A DNA stretch of 64,000 bases from Thalassotalea sp. LPB0316. GTDB lineage: Bacteria; Pseudomonadota; Gammaproteobacteria; Enterobacterales; Alteromonadaceae. Position 1 is the stretch's first letter. Every line of letters begins with the position of its first letter. The translations under genes and the position numbers were made by a program. Below, piece after piece: positions 48,256 through 58,694 of this stretch. Where the stretch lies: contig NZ_CP062946.1 of the NCBI RefSeq assembly GCF_014898095.1, positions 372,001-436,000 of the forward strand. Direction: 5' to 3'. The notes beneath the pieces were generated by a model. It made no database searches. It worked only from the letters and a program-made list of their open reading frames with translations, and had not been told where the DNA came from.

Positions 48256-51081
48256 ATGAATACAATTGAAGTTAGGGGTGCAAGAACCCATAACCTGAAA
48301 AATATCGATTTAGAATTACCTCGTGACAAACTCATTGTGATCACGGGCTTATCTGGCTCAGGCAAATCATCATTAGCCTTCGATACGTTATACGCCGAAG
48401 GTCAGCGCCGTTATGTCGAATCGCTGTCAGCCTATGCTCGCCAGTTTTTATCACTGATGGAAAAACCTGACGTCGATCACATTGAAGGCTTGTCACCAGC
48501 CATTTCTATTGAGCAAAAATCAACGTCTCACAACCCGCGTTCAACCGTCGGTACAATCACAGAAATCTACGATTACTTGCGTTTGCTCTACGCTCGTGTT
48601 GGTGAGCCGCGCTGCCCTGAACATCACCAACCGCTAGCTGCCCAAACCATTTCACAAATGGTCGACAAAGTATTAGCACTTGAAGAGGGTACCAAGGTGA
48701 TGATCTTGGCGCCGGTACTGCAAGATCGAAAAGGTGAGCACATTAAGTTATTAGAAAATTTAAGTGCTCAAGGTTTTATTCGCGCCCGCATTGATGGCGA
48801 AGTATGTGATTTATCTGATCCTCCTACGTTAGAGCTTCACAAAAAACACACGATTGAAGTAGTGGTTGACCGATTAAAAGTTCGCGAAGACATTCAACTG
48901 CGACTATCTGAATCATTTGAAACTGCACTCGGCTTAACCCACGGTACTGCCAAGGTTGCCTTTATGGACGAGCCAAACAAAGAAGAGCTGTTATTTTCAG
49001 CAAACTTTGCTTGTCCGCTATGTGGTTATTCTATGCAAGAGCTTGAGCCTCGTTTGTTTTCTTTCAACAACCCTGCAGGTGCATGTCAAACCTGTGATGG
49101 TTTAGGCAATCAACAGTTCTTTGACCCAAATCGCGTGATTACCAACCCTGAGCTGAGTTTATCAGGTGGTGCCATTCGCGGCTGGGATAAGCGCAATTTC
49201 TATTATTTTCAGATGTTACAGGCACTGGGAGAGCATTACGGCTTTGAGCTTGATACCCCGTTTAAAGAACTACCAGAAAACATTCAAAAAATTGTCTTAT
49301 CCGGCAGTGGTAAACAAGATATTGAATTCAAATACATGAATGATCGAGGCGATATCGTTGTTAGAAAGCACCCATTTGAGGGTATTTTAAACAACATGAA
49401 CCGCCGCTATAAAGAAACGGAATCGAATGCGGTTCGCGAAGAGTTGTCGAAGTACTTAAACAGTCAACCGTGTAACGATTGCGGAGGTTCGCGATTGCGC
49501 CTAGAAGCCCGCAACGTCTTTATTGAAAATGTCACCTTACCGACGATTGCTCAGCTATCGATTGCCGAAGCACTGGCCTTTTTCGAAGGGTTGGAGTTAA
49601 CCGGTCAGCGCGGCAAAATTGCTGAGAAAATATTAAAAGAGATCAATGATCGCTTAGGCTTCTTAGTGAATGTCGGCTTGAATTATTTAAACATGTCGCG
49701 CAGTGCCGATACGTTATCAGGTGGCGAAGCTCAGCGAATTCGCCTAGCTAGCCAAATTGGCGCCGGCCTTGTCGGGGTGATGTATGTATTAGACGAACCT
49801 TCCATTGGTTTACACCAACGCGACAACGAACGCCTACTTAATACCTTAATTCACCTGCGCGATTTAGGTAATACCGTGATCGTTGTAGAGCATGATGAAG
49901 ATGCTATTCGCGAAGCTGATCACATTATCGATATTGGCCCCGGTGCCGGTGTCCACGGTGGTAATGTCATAGCTCAAGGTAGCTTAGAAAACATTTTAGC
50001 AAGTGAAGACTCACTCACCGGAAAATACCTTTCTGGCAAAGAGGGTATTGAAGTCCCTAAAAAGCGTACGCCGTATGATGCCAAGCGGTTAATTGAATTA
50101 AAAGGTGCTAGTGGTAACAATCTTAAAGACGTCAATTTAACGGTACCGGTTGGTTTGATGACTTGTATCACAGGAGTGTCAGGCTCAGGTAAATCGACCT
50201 TAATTAACAATACATTATACCCACTTGCCCAAACCGAGCTAAATGGCGCGACAACCAATGATCCAGCACCATACAAAGAAATTACTGGCCTAGAGCATTT
50301 AGATAAAGTTATCGATATCGATCAGAGCCCAATTGGTCGTACACCTCGCTCAAACCCCGCCACCTACACTGGCATTTTCACTGCCGTACGCGATATATTT
50401 TCAGCGACTCAAGAAGCACGCTCACGAGGCTATAAACCAGGCCGCTTTAGTTTTAATGTTAAAGGTGGTCGCTGCGAGGCTTGCCAAGGCGACGGTGTTA
50501 TTAAAGTTGAAATGCACTTTTTGCCCGATGTTTACGTGCCGTGTGATGTTTGTAAGGGTAAACGCTACAACCGCGAAACCTTAGAAGTGCGTTACAAAGG
50601 TAAAAACATTCACGAAGTGCTGGATATGACTATCGAAGATGCGCTTGAGTTCTTCGCACCTATCCCTGCCGTTAAACGCAAACTTCAAACTTTAATGGAC
50701 GTTGGTTTAAGTTACATCAAGCTTGGCCAATCGGCGACTACCTTGTCAGGTGGTGAAGCTCAACGGGTTAAGCTGGCTAAAGAATTATCGAAGCGCGATA
50801 CCGGTAAAACCTTATACATTCTCGATGAGCCGACGACAGGTTTACACTTTCACGATATTAAACAGCTACTGCAAGTTATTCATCGTCTGCGTGATCACGG
50901 CAATACCATTGTGGTTATCGAGCATAATTTAGATGTGATAAAAACTGCCGACTGGATCGTTGATTTAGGCCCAGAAGGTGGCTCAGGTGGTGGTGAAATT
51001 CTCGTGACAGGAACACCAGAGGATATTTCGAAAGACAAGCGCTCGCACACCGCAAGGTTTTTAAAGCCGATGCTCGGCTAA
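48256..51081 (+). CDS. uvrA: Excinuclease ABC subunit A
   Basis: This 941-residue DNA-damage recognition ATPase loads UvrB in nucleotide excision repair. It has two ABC modules ([13 protein letters not shown] and [13 protein letters not shown]), two signature motifs ([24 protein letters not shown]), and zinc fingers [13 protein letters not shown]...CQTCDG and [27 protein letters not shown]. The ATG at 48256 matches the usual [14 protein letters not shown] start. An earlier TTG is not needed. I see no SOS box upstream, although uvrA is LexA-controlled in E. coli. Confidence 0.97.
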   Translation: MNTIEVRGARTHNLKNIDLELPRDKLIVITGLSGSGKSSLAFDTLYAEGQRRYVESLSAYARQFLSLMEKPDVDHIEGLSPAISIEQKSTSHNPRSTVGTITEIYDYLRLLYARVGEPRCPEHHQPLAAQTISQMVDKVLALEEGTKVMILAPVLQDRKGEHIKLLENLSAQGFIRARIDGEVCDLSDPPTLELHKKHTIEVVVDRLKVREDIQLRLSESFETALGLTHGTAKVAFMDEPNKEELLFSANFACPLCGYSMQELEPRLFSFNNPAGACQTCDGLGNQQFFDPNRVITNPELSLSGGAIRGWDKRNFYYFQMLQALGEHYGFELDTPFKELPENIQKIVLSGSGKQDIEFKYMNDRGDIVVRKHPFEGILNNMNRRYKETESNAVREELSKYLNSQPCNDCGGSRLRLEARNVFIENVTLPTIAQLSIAEALAFFEGLELTGQRGKIAEKILKEINDRLGFLVNVGLNYLNMSRSADTLSGGEAQRIRLASQIGAGLVGVMYVLDEPSIGLHQRDNERLLNTLIHLRDLGNTVIVVEHDEDAIREADHIIDIGPGAGVHGGNVIAQGSLENILASEDSLTGKYLSGKEGIEVPKKRTPYDAKRLIELKGASGNNLKDVNLTVPVGLMTCITGVSGSGKSTLINNTLYPLAQTELNGATTNDPAPYKEITGLEHLDKVIDIDQSPIGRTPRSNPATYTGIFTAVRDIFSATQEARSRGYKPGRFSFNVKGGRCEACQGDGVIKVEMHFLPDVYVPCDVCKGKRYNRETLEVRYKGKNIHEVLDMTIEDALEFFAPIPAVKRKLQTLMDVGLSYIKLGQSATTLSGGEAQRVKLAKELSKRDTGKTLYILDEPTTGLHFHDIKQLLQVIHRLRDHGNTIVVIEHNLDVIKTADWIVDLGPEGGSGGGEILVTGTPEDISKDKRSHTARFLKPMLG

Positions 51082-51103
51082 ATAGAACCGTCATAGCAAC
51101 AAA

Positions 51104-51408
51104 GATACCTGAGCAATCGGGTATCTCATTCCAACACCGTCATACTCGAGCAGTCGGGTATCTTTCAACTACTTGCCATAGTGGCATTTACATGAGATTA
51201 CCGTCTTCACGGTAATGACGCCTTAGTGTCACACCCTAAATAGTGTCATGCCCGAGTAGTCGGGCATCTCGTTCCAACACCGTCATGCCCGAGTAGTCGG
51301 GCATCTTTCAACTACTTGCCATAGTGGCATTTACATGAGATTACCGTCTTCACGGTAATGACGCCTTAGTGTCACGCCCAGCATAGTGTCATACTCAGCG
51401 TAGTGTCG
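51104..51408. repeat. Tandem palindromic repeat array (143-bp period)
   Basis: The 419-bp gap downstream of uvrA is mostly repeat. Four copies of a 20-22-bp palindrome of the type ATGCCCGAGTAGTCGGGCAT start at 51104, 51142, 51248 and 51285. A second palindrome, ATTACCGTCTTCACGGTAAT, is at 51198 and 51341, and TGCCATAGTGGCA at 51174 and 51317. The block 51131-51273 is repeated almost exactly from 51274. AGTGTCA-type words recur at the end. It has no coding potential. It may fold into a multi-hairpin RNA after uvrA. Confidence 0.9.
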
Positions 51409-51500
51409 TTAATAATGACTAGCACATCATTAGCTAAGCAAAAACAACCAAAGCATGTACTGTGTAAATTTGGCTTGTTTATCAACCACAACAAGTTAAT

Positions 51501-52151
51501 ATGATGAAAACCCTAACGAATTATTATGGTATGTGGCAAAACTCATTCGTATATTTATTAGCATTTTGTAGTGGCTTTGCCATTATGGGCATCGAATTAC
51601 TCGGCGGGCGGATCCTCGCTCCCTATTTTGGCTCAAGCGTACATATTTGGGGCAGTATTATTACCGTATTCTTACTGAGTTTATCCCTTGGTTACTTACT
51701 CGGTGGTAAGCTTTCAATGCATCAGCCCAACTTAAAAAAATACGGCTTACTATTCCTCTTTTCAGGCATAACTGTGACTCCAGTTGCTCTGTTCGCGACA
51801 CCTATTTTAGAAATGATTTTCATCCAAATTGAGGACGCGAGATATGGCTCTTTAGTTGCCTCTATTGCTTTATTCTTCATCCCTACCGTTATCTTAGGGA
51901 TGATTTCACCCTACTCGATTCGACTGTTAATCGACGATAAAGAGAAAAGTGGCCAAGTTGCTGGTATTTTGTATTTTGTTTCCACCATTGGCAGTGCCTT
52001 AGGCACACTAATGACTTCCTTCTATTTGGTGCTGTGGTTTGAAGTTAATACCATTATTTTATTCTACTGCAGCTTACTGGCTGTTTTAGGCTTGTGTTCG
52101 ATTGCTTTAGCGCATTATCCCGCAGTAGCCAATAAGACAGGTGACTCATAA
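51501..52151 (+). CDS. Membrane half of a split spermidine-synthase-like system
   Basis: A 216-residue membrane protein with six hydrophobic segments. YLLAFCSGFAIMGIELLGGRILAPYFGSSVHIWGSII is the classical start of the 'fused MFS/spermidine synthase' family, where the same membrane part is normally joined to a methyltransferase-fold domain. Here the second part is a separate gene that overlaps it by one base (TAATG), so the two are translationally coupled. Role unknown. Such membrane parts are not polyamine carriers of known kind. Confidence 0.82.
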   Translation: MMKTLTNYYGMWQNSFVYLLAFCSGFAIMGIELLGGRILAPYFGSSVHIWGSIITVFLLSLSLGYLLGGKLSMHQPNLKKYGLLFLFSGITVTPVALFATPILEMIFIQIEDARYGSLVASIALFFIPTVILGMISPYSIRLLIDDKEKSGQVAGILYFVSTIGSALGTLMTSFYLVLWFEVNTIILFYCSLLAVLGLCSIALAHYPAVANKTGDS

Positions 52152-53029
52152 TGAAGTATTTAATCGCCGTGATGATATCAATATTAGGCGTTAACTCAGC
52201 AGCTTACGCAGAAGTTATTCATCAAGAAAAATCTTTGTATCGCAACATTTTTGTTGAAGATAGCGGCGATTTACGCTGCTTAAAATTTAGTGTTAAACGC
52301 GCCACCAGTAACCAAAGCTGTATTTACAAATCTGACCCAAACAAAATGGTGTTTAGTTATACCAAACTCATTTTTTCAGGTTTACTACTTAACCCCAAGC
52401 CAAGCAAAATCTTAATCGTTGGATTAGGTGGTGGCACCTTATCAAATACCTTCAATCAGCTATTACCTACAGCCAAAATCGATAATGTTGAAATCGATCC
52501 CGCCGTGGTAAAAGTGGCGAAAGATTATTTTGGCTTTAAGGAAAATAGTCAGGTCAGCAATACTGAACAAGATGCGCGCATTTTTATTAAACGCGCTGGA
52601 CTGAAGAAACAACAATACGATTGGATTATTTTAGATGCTTATAATGGTGATTACATTCCAGAGCATTTAATGACCCAAGAGTTTTTACAGGAAGTCAAAA
52701 ATCTATTGTCGGCCGATGGTGTGTTGTCTGCTAACACGTTTTCATTAAGCAAGCTCTACAATGCGGAATCGGCGACTTACCAATCGGTGTTTGGTGATTT
52801 TTATAACGTACGGTTTAACACTACCGGTAACCGCATCATCTTATATTCCAACGCTGGCAAACCGAGTAAACAGGTGTTAAGTGAGCGCGCCGACCAACTA
52901 GCGCCAGTGCTGATTGATTACGGCGTTGATATTTACCGCGTATTGCGCCATATGAAAATAGAGCAAGACTGGCCGAGCAACACCCGATTACTGACCGATC
53001 AATATTCACCAGCTAACCTATTGAAATAG
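52151..53029 (+). CDS. Spermidine-synthase-like protein with apparent signal peptide
   Basis: A 292-residue protein with an N-terminal hydrophobic segment and AYA-E cleavage pattern, then a spermidine-synthase Rossmann domain: VGLGGGTLSN, VEIDPAVVKVAKDYF, DARIFI and ILDAYNGDYIPEHLMT. The enzyme family transfers an aminopropyl group from decarboxylated SAM. The leader, if real, would place this part outside the cytoplasm, where SAM is not expected. It may therefore be anchored to the membrane protein upstream. The activity is uncertain. Confidence 0.82.
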   Translation: MKYLIAVMISILGVNSAAYAEVIHQEKSLYRNIFVEDSGDLRCLKFSVKRATSNQSCIYKSDPNKMVFSYTKLIFSGLLLNPKPSKILIVGLGGGTLSNTFNQLLPTAKIDNVEIDPAVVKVAKDYFGFKENSQVSNTEQDARIFIKRAGLKKQQYDWIILDAYNGDYIPEHLMTQEFLQEVKNLLSADGVLSANTFSLSKLYNAESATYQSVFGDFYNVRFNTTGNRIILYSNAGKPSKQVLSERADQLAPVLIDYGVDIYRVLRHMKIEQDWPSNTRLLTDQYSPANLLK

Positions 53030-53074
53030 CTTTCTCGATATTTATACTAAGCAAAAAACCAAGAGAAGTCTGTT

Positions 53075-53599
53075 ATGCCGATTATTTTTCAACGTGTCAC
53101 CAAGTCAATGAATTACTACACGATTGACGACCACGGGGTAAAAAACTACAAAACGCGCTATGTTTTTTTACTCGCGCTACTGGCGATGATTTTGCTGGTA
53201 TGCTTTTTTGGCTACATCACCTTGCAGTTTGAACAAGGGCATCCTGAAGCAACCGTAAAAACCTATGCTGATGCGATATGGTTAATGTTAATGAGTTCAA
53301 CCACCATTGGTTTTGGCCGCATTAGCCCTGTTACTGTCGGCGGGCAGGCTACCGTCATGGTGATGTTTGTTTTTGGTGTCGGTATTATGGGAGGCCTTGG
53401 CGCATTAGCGGCATCGAAAATCCTTGGCTTTTCTGATACCAATGTCAAAAACCGTGAGTTGCGCAGCCAAAACGCTCAAATCATAGCTAGGCTCATTGAA
53501 TTAGAAAAGAAAATTGCCCACCAAGATCAAACCGTTAAAAGTGCCCAGCAAACCATAGAACGAGCGATGGACGATAGCTCGAACAGTAAATCGGGTTAA
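53075..53599 (+). CDS. Two-helix potassium channel-like protein
   Basis: A 174-residue protein with two transmembrane helices (about 27-50 and 92-115) and a pore loop between. TIGFG at 77-81 replaces the usual TVGYG filter of K+ channels. A coiled coil (about 128-165) at the C-terminus could drive tetramer assembly. It has no RCK domain. It follows the spermidine-synthase-like gene by 45 bp with an AGAGAAG ribosome site, so it may be in one operon with the split synthase. Confidence 0.82.
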   Translation: MPIIFQRVTKSMNYYTIDDHGVKNYKTRYVFLLALLAMILLVCFFGYITLQFEQGHPEATVKTYADAIWLMLMSSTTIGFGRISPVTVGGQATVMVMFVFGVGIMGGLGALAASKILGFSDTNVKNRELRSQNAQIIARLIELEKKIAHQDQTVKSAQQTIERAMDDSSNSKSG

Positions 53600-53609
53600 C
53601 TTTATTGCT

Positions 53610-53642
53610 TAGCCTGTTGGATAATATGCTATCGACAGGCTA
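53610..53642 (+). terminator. Hairpin after the channel gene
   Basis: TAGCCTGT pairs with ACAGGCTA, and GATA with TATC inside. There is no T run, so it is only a possible terminator. Confidence 0.35.
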
Positions 53643-53861
53643 TTCCCATTCACCGATGTTAGTACCTCTTCAAACACGAATAGTTATCTTAATTACCTAG
53701 CTGATAAATATTTTTTGTCGTAAAGCCAAGTATAATTAGTTTTTCAACGCTTAAACTACTTCCTAGAATAGCGACTAAATTATAACCCTACCTTCTCGAT
53801 ACGTGCAGCCACCAACCAATTTTTGTACTGTCGTTATCGAGCACAACACCAGTGATAACTC

Positions 53862-54521
53862 ATGAATATCCCCTGTAATGCGACAATTGCTAATGATCTC
53901 GACGTGTTTGGTAAGATCAGTAATGATTTACAGACACAAGGGTTTAGTATTAACCCACTCGGCATACCTCGTGATATAGCCGACGCCCTGCACTTTCACT
54001 TAACTCATATGCCTAATGAAAAATTTAATCACGCAGGCATTGGCAGAGAACAAGATTTTGACAAAGACGACACGATTCGCGGTGATGAAATTTGCTGGGT
54101 CTTGGGTGATTCAATTGCCGGTCAGCAATGGCTACGTTGGTGTGATGATTTAAAGCAACACCTCAATCGCCGTTTGTTTCTCGGTTTGTTTTCGTTTGAG
54201 AGCCATTTTGCCCATTACCCACCACAAGCCTTTTATCAACGCCACGTTGATGCCTTTCACGGCGACAAAAACCGCGTGCTTTCGGTTGTGTTGTATCTTA
54301 ATAAGGATTGGCAAGCCCAAGATGGCGGCGAGCTGGTTTTATATAAAAATGAACAAGATGTTGATGGCATAAAAGTGATACCTGAATTAGGTACACTGGT
54401 GGTCTTTTTGAGTGAAGAGTTTCCGCATGAAGTGCTGCCAGCTACTAAAAACCGACTATCTATCGCGGGTTGGTATCGGGTTAACGGCTCACACGAACAC
54501 AAAGTAGATCCGCCAAACTAA
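53862..54521 (+). CDS. 2-oxoglutarate/Fe(II)-dependent oxygenase
   Basis: A 219-residue cytoplasmic prolyl-hydroxylase-like oxygenase. H128 and D130 in RHVDAF and the distal H189 in FPHEV form the Fe(II) triad, and R198 binds 2-oxoglutarate. YLNKDWQAQDGGELVLY is the typical strand pair. It resembles bacterial SM-20/PHD-like enzymes, one of which hydroxylates the translation factor EF-Tu in Pseudomonas. Its target here is not known. Confidence 0.87.
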   Translation: MNIPCNATIANDLDVFGKISNDLQTQGFSINPLGIPRDIADALHFHLTHMPNEKFNHAGIGREQDFDKDDTIRGDEICWVLGDSIAGQQWLRWCDDLKQHLNRRLFLGLFSFESHFAHYPPQAFYQRHVDAFHGDKNRVLSVVLYLNKDWQAQDGGELVLYKNEQDVDGIKVIPELGTLVVFLSEEFPHEVLPATKNRLSIAGWYRVNGSHEHKVDPPN

Positions 54522-54549
54522 TATCAAGTCAATTGGTATTGATCATAAA

Positions 54550-54588
54550 AAAGGGCTTACAACACTTGGTTATAAGCCCTTTATTTTT
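54550..54588. terminator. Terminator between the oxygenase and the amidohydrolase
   Basis: AAAGGGCTTA pairs with TAAGCCCTTT, with A and T runs on either side. It can act in both directions between the convergent genes. Confidence 0.88.
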
Positions 54589-54603
54589 CACCTTAACTCA
54601 CGA

Positions 54604-57600
54604 TTATTTTTCGAAGTAAAACTTCTCGCGTTTGTTATCGTAGTTACCAATTTCATTCATGGTATCGGCATCATATAAACGACCGTTGATCATGGTGTGA
54701 GTTACCTTGTCACTGATGCGAATATCTTGAGTGATATCACCATCAACAACAATTAAGTCAGCCAATTTACCTTGCGTTACTGAGCCTAATTGTTTATCTA
54801 AACCGAGTGTTAGCGCTGGGTTCATCGTTGCGGTACGCAGTGATTCAAGCGGCGTCATGCCACCTTGGGCCATCATCCACATTTCCCAATGCATTGCTAA
54901 GCCTTCACGCTGACCGTGACCACCTGAGTTAACTAATACCCCCAAATCACTCATTTCTTTGGCGACCTTAGCAACGTTAATGTGATTGTAATGGTGGTGC
55001 GGCGCTTTAGTGCGGCGCATTGAACGCGGATCTAAAATTTCGCTCGGTACATATTTACTCAACCGCGGATGCTGCCATACGTCAGTTGTGTCGTACCAGA
55101 AATGCTCACCTGAAATACCACCATAGGCAACCCCCATTGTTGGCGTATAGGCCATTTCTGACGCAGACCAAAGTTGCTTGATATCGTCATAGATTTTTTC
55201 AGTTGGAATTGAGTGCTCTAACGTGGTGTGACCATCAACTAACATCGTTAGGTTGTGCTGTAATAATGAACCGCCCTCTGGCACCACTAATACCCCCGCT
55301 TCACGCGCCGCTTGAATAAATTGCTGACGCTGATTCCGGCGTGGTTGGTTGTAGCTTTTCACACTGTAAGCACCGGCTTTTTGCAAGCGTTCAACATGGA
55401 ATTTAGCATCGTCTAGGCTGTCAACATGTGAGGTATAACCGGCAACTGTTGCGCCATATAAAATTGTCCCGGTTGAGTGTAAGCGCGCAGCGACAATATC
55501 ACCCGCTTTTTGCATTTCACTCGCAGCAAAAAACTCCGTAGTATCATTTGACGGATCGTGAATAGTTGTAACACCTAGTGCTAAACCAGCGTAGTTTTTC
55601 CAGTTCTGCTGTGGAATGATTTCGTCACTACCTTGTGGGCCATGCGCGTGAGCATCAATTAACCCAGGCATGATTGACTTACCGCTAATATCGATTTGCT
55701 GAGCATTTGCTGGAATGTCAACACTGCCTTGAGGACCAACGGCTGTGATCACGTTACCTTCAACGACCACTACGCCGTTTTCGATCACTTTATCGCCTTC
55801 CATAGTCACTACTTTACCACCGATAAACGCAATTGCGCCCGACGGCTTATCGACTTTGTGTTTAAAGCTTAAGTTAGTTACGGTTGGCTCAGTTTTCTCA
55901 GCGTTGTCTGCTTCGCCTTTAATATCGAATAAACCAGCAACTGACGCTTGGTATAATTCAGGCCCTAAACTCCAGTAAAGGCTGTTAGACGCACCATTCC
56001 AGCTAATACTTTCACCCGCGCGAACAGAAAGCTGCTTCACTGGGAAGTTACCGCCTTTCGGGCCGATAGTAATAACATCACCACGCTCAACAAATGGCGT
56101 AACAAAGACTTTAAAGCGCTCAGCAAAAGCTAAGTACTCACCATTAGGTGATACGCGATATTCTGTGGCAAATTTGCCTTGATATAAGGTCGTGTCGTTT
56201 TGACCATCAATATCGACTCGCGCAATATTTGGCATTTCACCACTGCGAATGACGTAAACGCGATCATTTGCTGCGCCAAAATGCGGTTGAACACCATAGC
56301 GAGTGACTAATGTTGGTTCACCGCCTTTCGCTGGCATTGCGTAAATACCAGGGTTTAAACCCCATTTAGGTTGAGTAATATAACCGCCGGCAATTTTGCG
56401 ATAAACCACGGTTTTTCCATCAGGTGAAAAGCTCGGCTCTACGTATTTACCCGGCTCTTTTGAAATGGTTTTACCCTTACCGCCGCGAGCAGAAACCACT
56501 TTGATTTCGGCTAGGTTTTCATCGTCCCATGCGATATAAACAATTTTCTTACCATCGCGAGAAAAGCTTGGGAAAAACTCAAATTTATCTTTTTCTTTAG
56601 TCAAGCGCTTTGGCTTTCCGTCAGGTAACGCTCGGGTGTAAATACTACCCATAGCTTCAAACACAACTTGCTTGCCATTTGGCGAAATTTGCACATTGCG
56701 GAGCATTTTTACGTCAAAGTCATCTTGCTCTAAGGTTTGTTCAAATTTCAACGCGGTTTGAATTTTCTTCTGCGTTTTTACATGAAACTCAATCGTGCTC
56801 GCTTTCTTTGATTTGATATTGAGTTTTTTGATCTTGCCGTCAGCCCAAAAAACGATATTTTCGCTATCAGGTGTCCAGGCCATGTTTGAGTAAACACCAT
56901 GGATCGCCCAGGTTTCTTGCATATCACGCTCTAAATTTTCGTGAATAAGCATTTCTTCACCACTTTTTAGATCGTAAAGGTAAAGATTTGACTGGAAATC
57001 GTCACGGCTGATAAAGGCTAAGTATTTACCATCTGGCGATGGCGTTGGGCGAATCGCACCACCTTTACCTGAAATAATCGTGTCGATTTTGCCAGTCTCT
57101 AGCTCGTAACGCTTAATTTTATAAATACCCTTTTCAGAGTCTTTCGAGTAGTGGAACGTTTTACCTGGGGTTGCATCTTGTGAGAAATAAACATACTTGC
57201 CATCGTGAGAGTATGCTGGCTCACCTAAATCTTTTTGCTGATTCGGACGCTTAGTTAGCATCACGCCACTGCCACCAGTTTTGTGGTATAGCCACACCTC
57301 ACCAGCACCCAGTGAGCGCGAGCCAGTGTAATGCTTACGACCCACTAAATAGTTGCCATCTGGAGACCACGCAGGGCTGTTTAATAAACGGAACGTTTCA
57401 TTCGTTACGGGTTTAGCATTTGAGCCATCGGCATTCATGATCCACAAGTTATCGCCACCGTCCTGATCAGACGTAAAGGCAATATACTTGCCATCAGGGC
57501 TAAATTTCGGCTGCATTTGCCAAGCAATATCCGTCATCAAAGCCGTGGCTTCGCCACCTGTTATAGGCATAGTGTAGATGTCGCCAAGTAAGTCAAACAC

Positions 57601-57801
57601 GATAGTTTTGCCGTCTGGGCTAATATCGACATTCATCCAAGTACCTTGTTGAACATCAATATCTACGGTTTTAAAGATACCTTGTGGCTCGTTTACAGAC
57701 CAAGCTTTTTCTTCTGATTTTGATTCCGCAAATGCGGCTGACGGTAAAGCGACTGCTACAGCCAAGGCCAAAGCAGATACTTTTGGAAATTTAATCGCCA
57801 T
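54604..57801 (-). CDS. Beta-propeller plus amidohydrolase exported protein
   Basis: A 1065-residue exported protein. The signal peptide ends near AFAE. About residues 45-640 form TolB/WD40-like propeller units with repeated SPDGK.IVF, SPDGKYIAF motifs. The amidohydrolase domain follows (from about 655: GKVVTMEGDKVIENGVVVVEG, metal motif HAH in GLIDAHAHGPQG, LEHS, and ADLIVVDGD at the end). Such fusions are seen in marine proteobacteria and are thought to be peptidases or amidases. The ATG at 57801 gives a normal signal peptide. A start 11 codons earlier does not. Confidence 0.87.
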   Translation of the reverse strand: MAIKFPKVSALALAVAVALPSAAFAESKSEEKAWSVNEPQGIFKTVDIDVQQGTWMNVDISPDGKTIVFDLLGDIYTMPITGGEATALMTDIAWQMQPKFSPDGKYIAFTSDQDGGDNLWIMNADGSNAKPVTNETFRLLNSPAWSPDGNYLVGRKHYTGSRSLGAGEVWLYHKTGGSGVMLTKRPNQQKDLGEPAYSHDGKYVYFSQDATPGKTFHYSKDSEKGIYKIKRYELETGKIDTIISGKGGAIRPTPSPDGKYLAFISRDDFQSNLYLYDLKSGEEMLIHENLERDMQETWAIHGVYSNMAWTPDSENIVFWADGKIKKLNIKSKKASTIEFHVKTQKKIQTALKFEQTLEQDDFDVKMLRNVQISPNGKQVVFEAMGSIYTRALPDGKPKRLTKEKDKFEFFPSFSRDGKKIVYIAWDDENLAEIKVVSARGGKGKTISKEPGKYVEPSFSPDGKTVVYRKIAGGYITQPKWGLNPGIYAMPAKGGEPTLVTRYGVQPHFGAANDRVYVIRSGEMPNIARVDIDGQNDTTLYQGKFATEYRVSPNGEYLAFAERFKVFVTPFVERGDVITIGPKGGNFPVKQLSVRAGESISWNGASNSLYWSLGPELYQASVAGLFDIKGEADNAEKTEPTVTNLSFKHKVDKPSGAIAFIGGKVVTMEGDKVIENGVVVVEGNVITAVGPQGSVDIPANAQQIDISGKSIMPGLIDAHAHGPQGSDEIIPQQNWKNYAGLALGVTTIHDPSNDTTEFFAASEMQKAGDIVAARLHSTGTILYGATVAGYTSHVDSLDDAKFHVERLQKAGAYSVKSYNQPRRNQRQQFIQAAREAGVLVVPEGGSLLQHNLTMLVDGHTTLEHSIPTEKIYDDIKQLWSASEMAYTPTMGVAYGGISGEHFWYDTTDVWQHPRLSKYVPSEILDPRSMRRTKAPHHHYNHINVAKVAKEMSDLGVLVNSGGHGQREGLAMHWEMWMMAQGGMTPLESLRTATMNPALTLGLDKQLGSVTQGKLADLIVVDGDITQDIRISDKVTHTMINGRLYDADTMNEIGNYDNKREKFYFEK

Positions 57802-57950
57802 GAAATAAACCCTTTGTTGTAATGAATTGCACAATGAACAAAGTCATCGCACGAAATATTTTTCTGTTATAAATAAAACATAACTGCCGTCAAAATTTAA
57901 CAACAATGCGCTCACTTGTCTGCAATTAACGATAAGTGTAAATGGTAACT

Positions 57951-58055
57951 AACCTGAATTTGGGATAACAAATTGCTTTATAGCGGAATTATCAAAAGTG
58001 ATTATAAGATTTTACTTGCAACAGTTTAGCTAACTTCTTATCCCAAGTTCAGGTT
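57951..58055. mobile_element. Short inverted-repeat element (MITE-like) overlapping the ubiX stop codon
   Basis: AACCTGAATTTGGGATAA at 57951-57968 is mirrored by TTATCCCAAGTTCAGGTT at 58038-58055 (17 of 18 pair, one G-U in RNA), enclosing a 69-bp AT-rich interior. The right arm covers the ubiX stop codon at 58054-58056. No transposase is present. It may be a miniature element or a long-stem transcription end. The remaining part of this gap upstream of the amidohydrolase holds its promoter region, nothing else recognised. Confidence 0.5.
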
Positions 58056-58680
58056 AACTAAGTTGATAACCCCACTTCGGCATAATGGTTTGTTCAATAC
58101 CCAAGTGGTCAAGTACTCTGCCCACCATAAAATCGATTAAGTCATTGATCTCGGTTGGCTGGTGATAAAAGCCCGGTGCAAGTGGCATAATGGTTACGCC
58201 CATTTGCGAAAGGGTTAGCATGTTTTGCAAATGAATCGTTGAGAAAGGGGTTTCTCTTGGCAAAATTAATAACTGGCCACGCTCTTTGATCACAACATCG
58301 GCAGCGCGCTCTATCAAATTATCACTCATGCCTTGGCTAATCGCCGCTAAAGTACCCGTTGAGCATGGGCAAACAACCATTTTTTTCGGCGCAGCAGAGC
58401 CGGAAGCCACCGGTGAAAACCACTGCTCTTTGCCAAAGACTTTGATCTGCTCAGGCTTAGCATTATATTTCTCGATAAGAATGGCGCTAGCCGCATCTGG
58501 CGAGGCAGGTAATTTCAAGCCAACTTCGGTATCAAAGACCACGCGAGCCGCAGACGAAAATAAAAAATACACTTGGTAATTTGCGGCAACTAAGCACTCT
58601 AACAAACGCAACGCGTAAAGTGAGCCTGATGCGCCCGTGACAGCGAGCGTGATTTTTTCTTGAAATTCTTGTTGTGACAC
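58054..58680 (-). CDS. ubiX: Flavin prenyltransferase UbiX
   Basis: A 208-residue enzyme that adds a dimethylallyl group to FMN, making prenylated FMN for UbiD decarboxylase in ubiquinone synthesis. [15 protein letters not shown] at the start, [20 protein letters not shown] and [17 protein letters not shown] [19 protein letters not shown] are the family motifs. Its stop codon lies in the arm of an inverted-repeat element. It follows mpl by 14 bp on the same strand, a common pairing. Confidence 0.94.
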   Translation of the reverse strand: MSQQEFQEKITLAVTGASGSLYALRLLECLVAANYQVYFLFSSAARVVFDTEVGLKLPASPDAASAILIEKYNAKPEQIKVFGKEQWFSPVASGSAAPKKMVVCPCSTGTLAAISQGMSDNLIERAADVVIKERGQLLILPRETPFSTIHLQNMLTLSQMGVTIMPLAPGFYHQPTEINDLIDFMVGRVLDHLGIEQTIMPKWGYQLS

Positions 58681-58694
58681 AATGAGTCCTTACA

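Noticed and set aside
51104..51408. CRISPR array
   Set aside because: The repeats are palindromic, unevenly spaced (about 37, 106 and 143 bp), the spacers themselves are repeated, and no cas gene is near.
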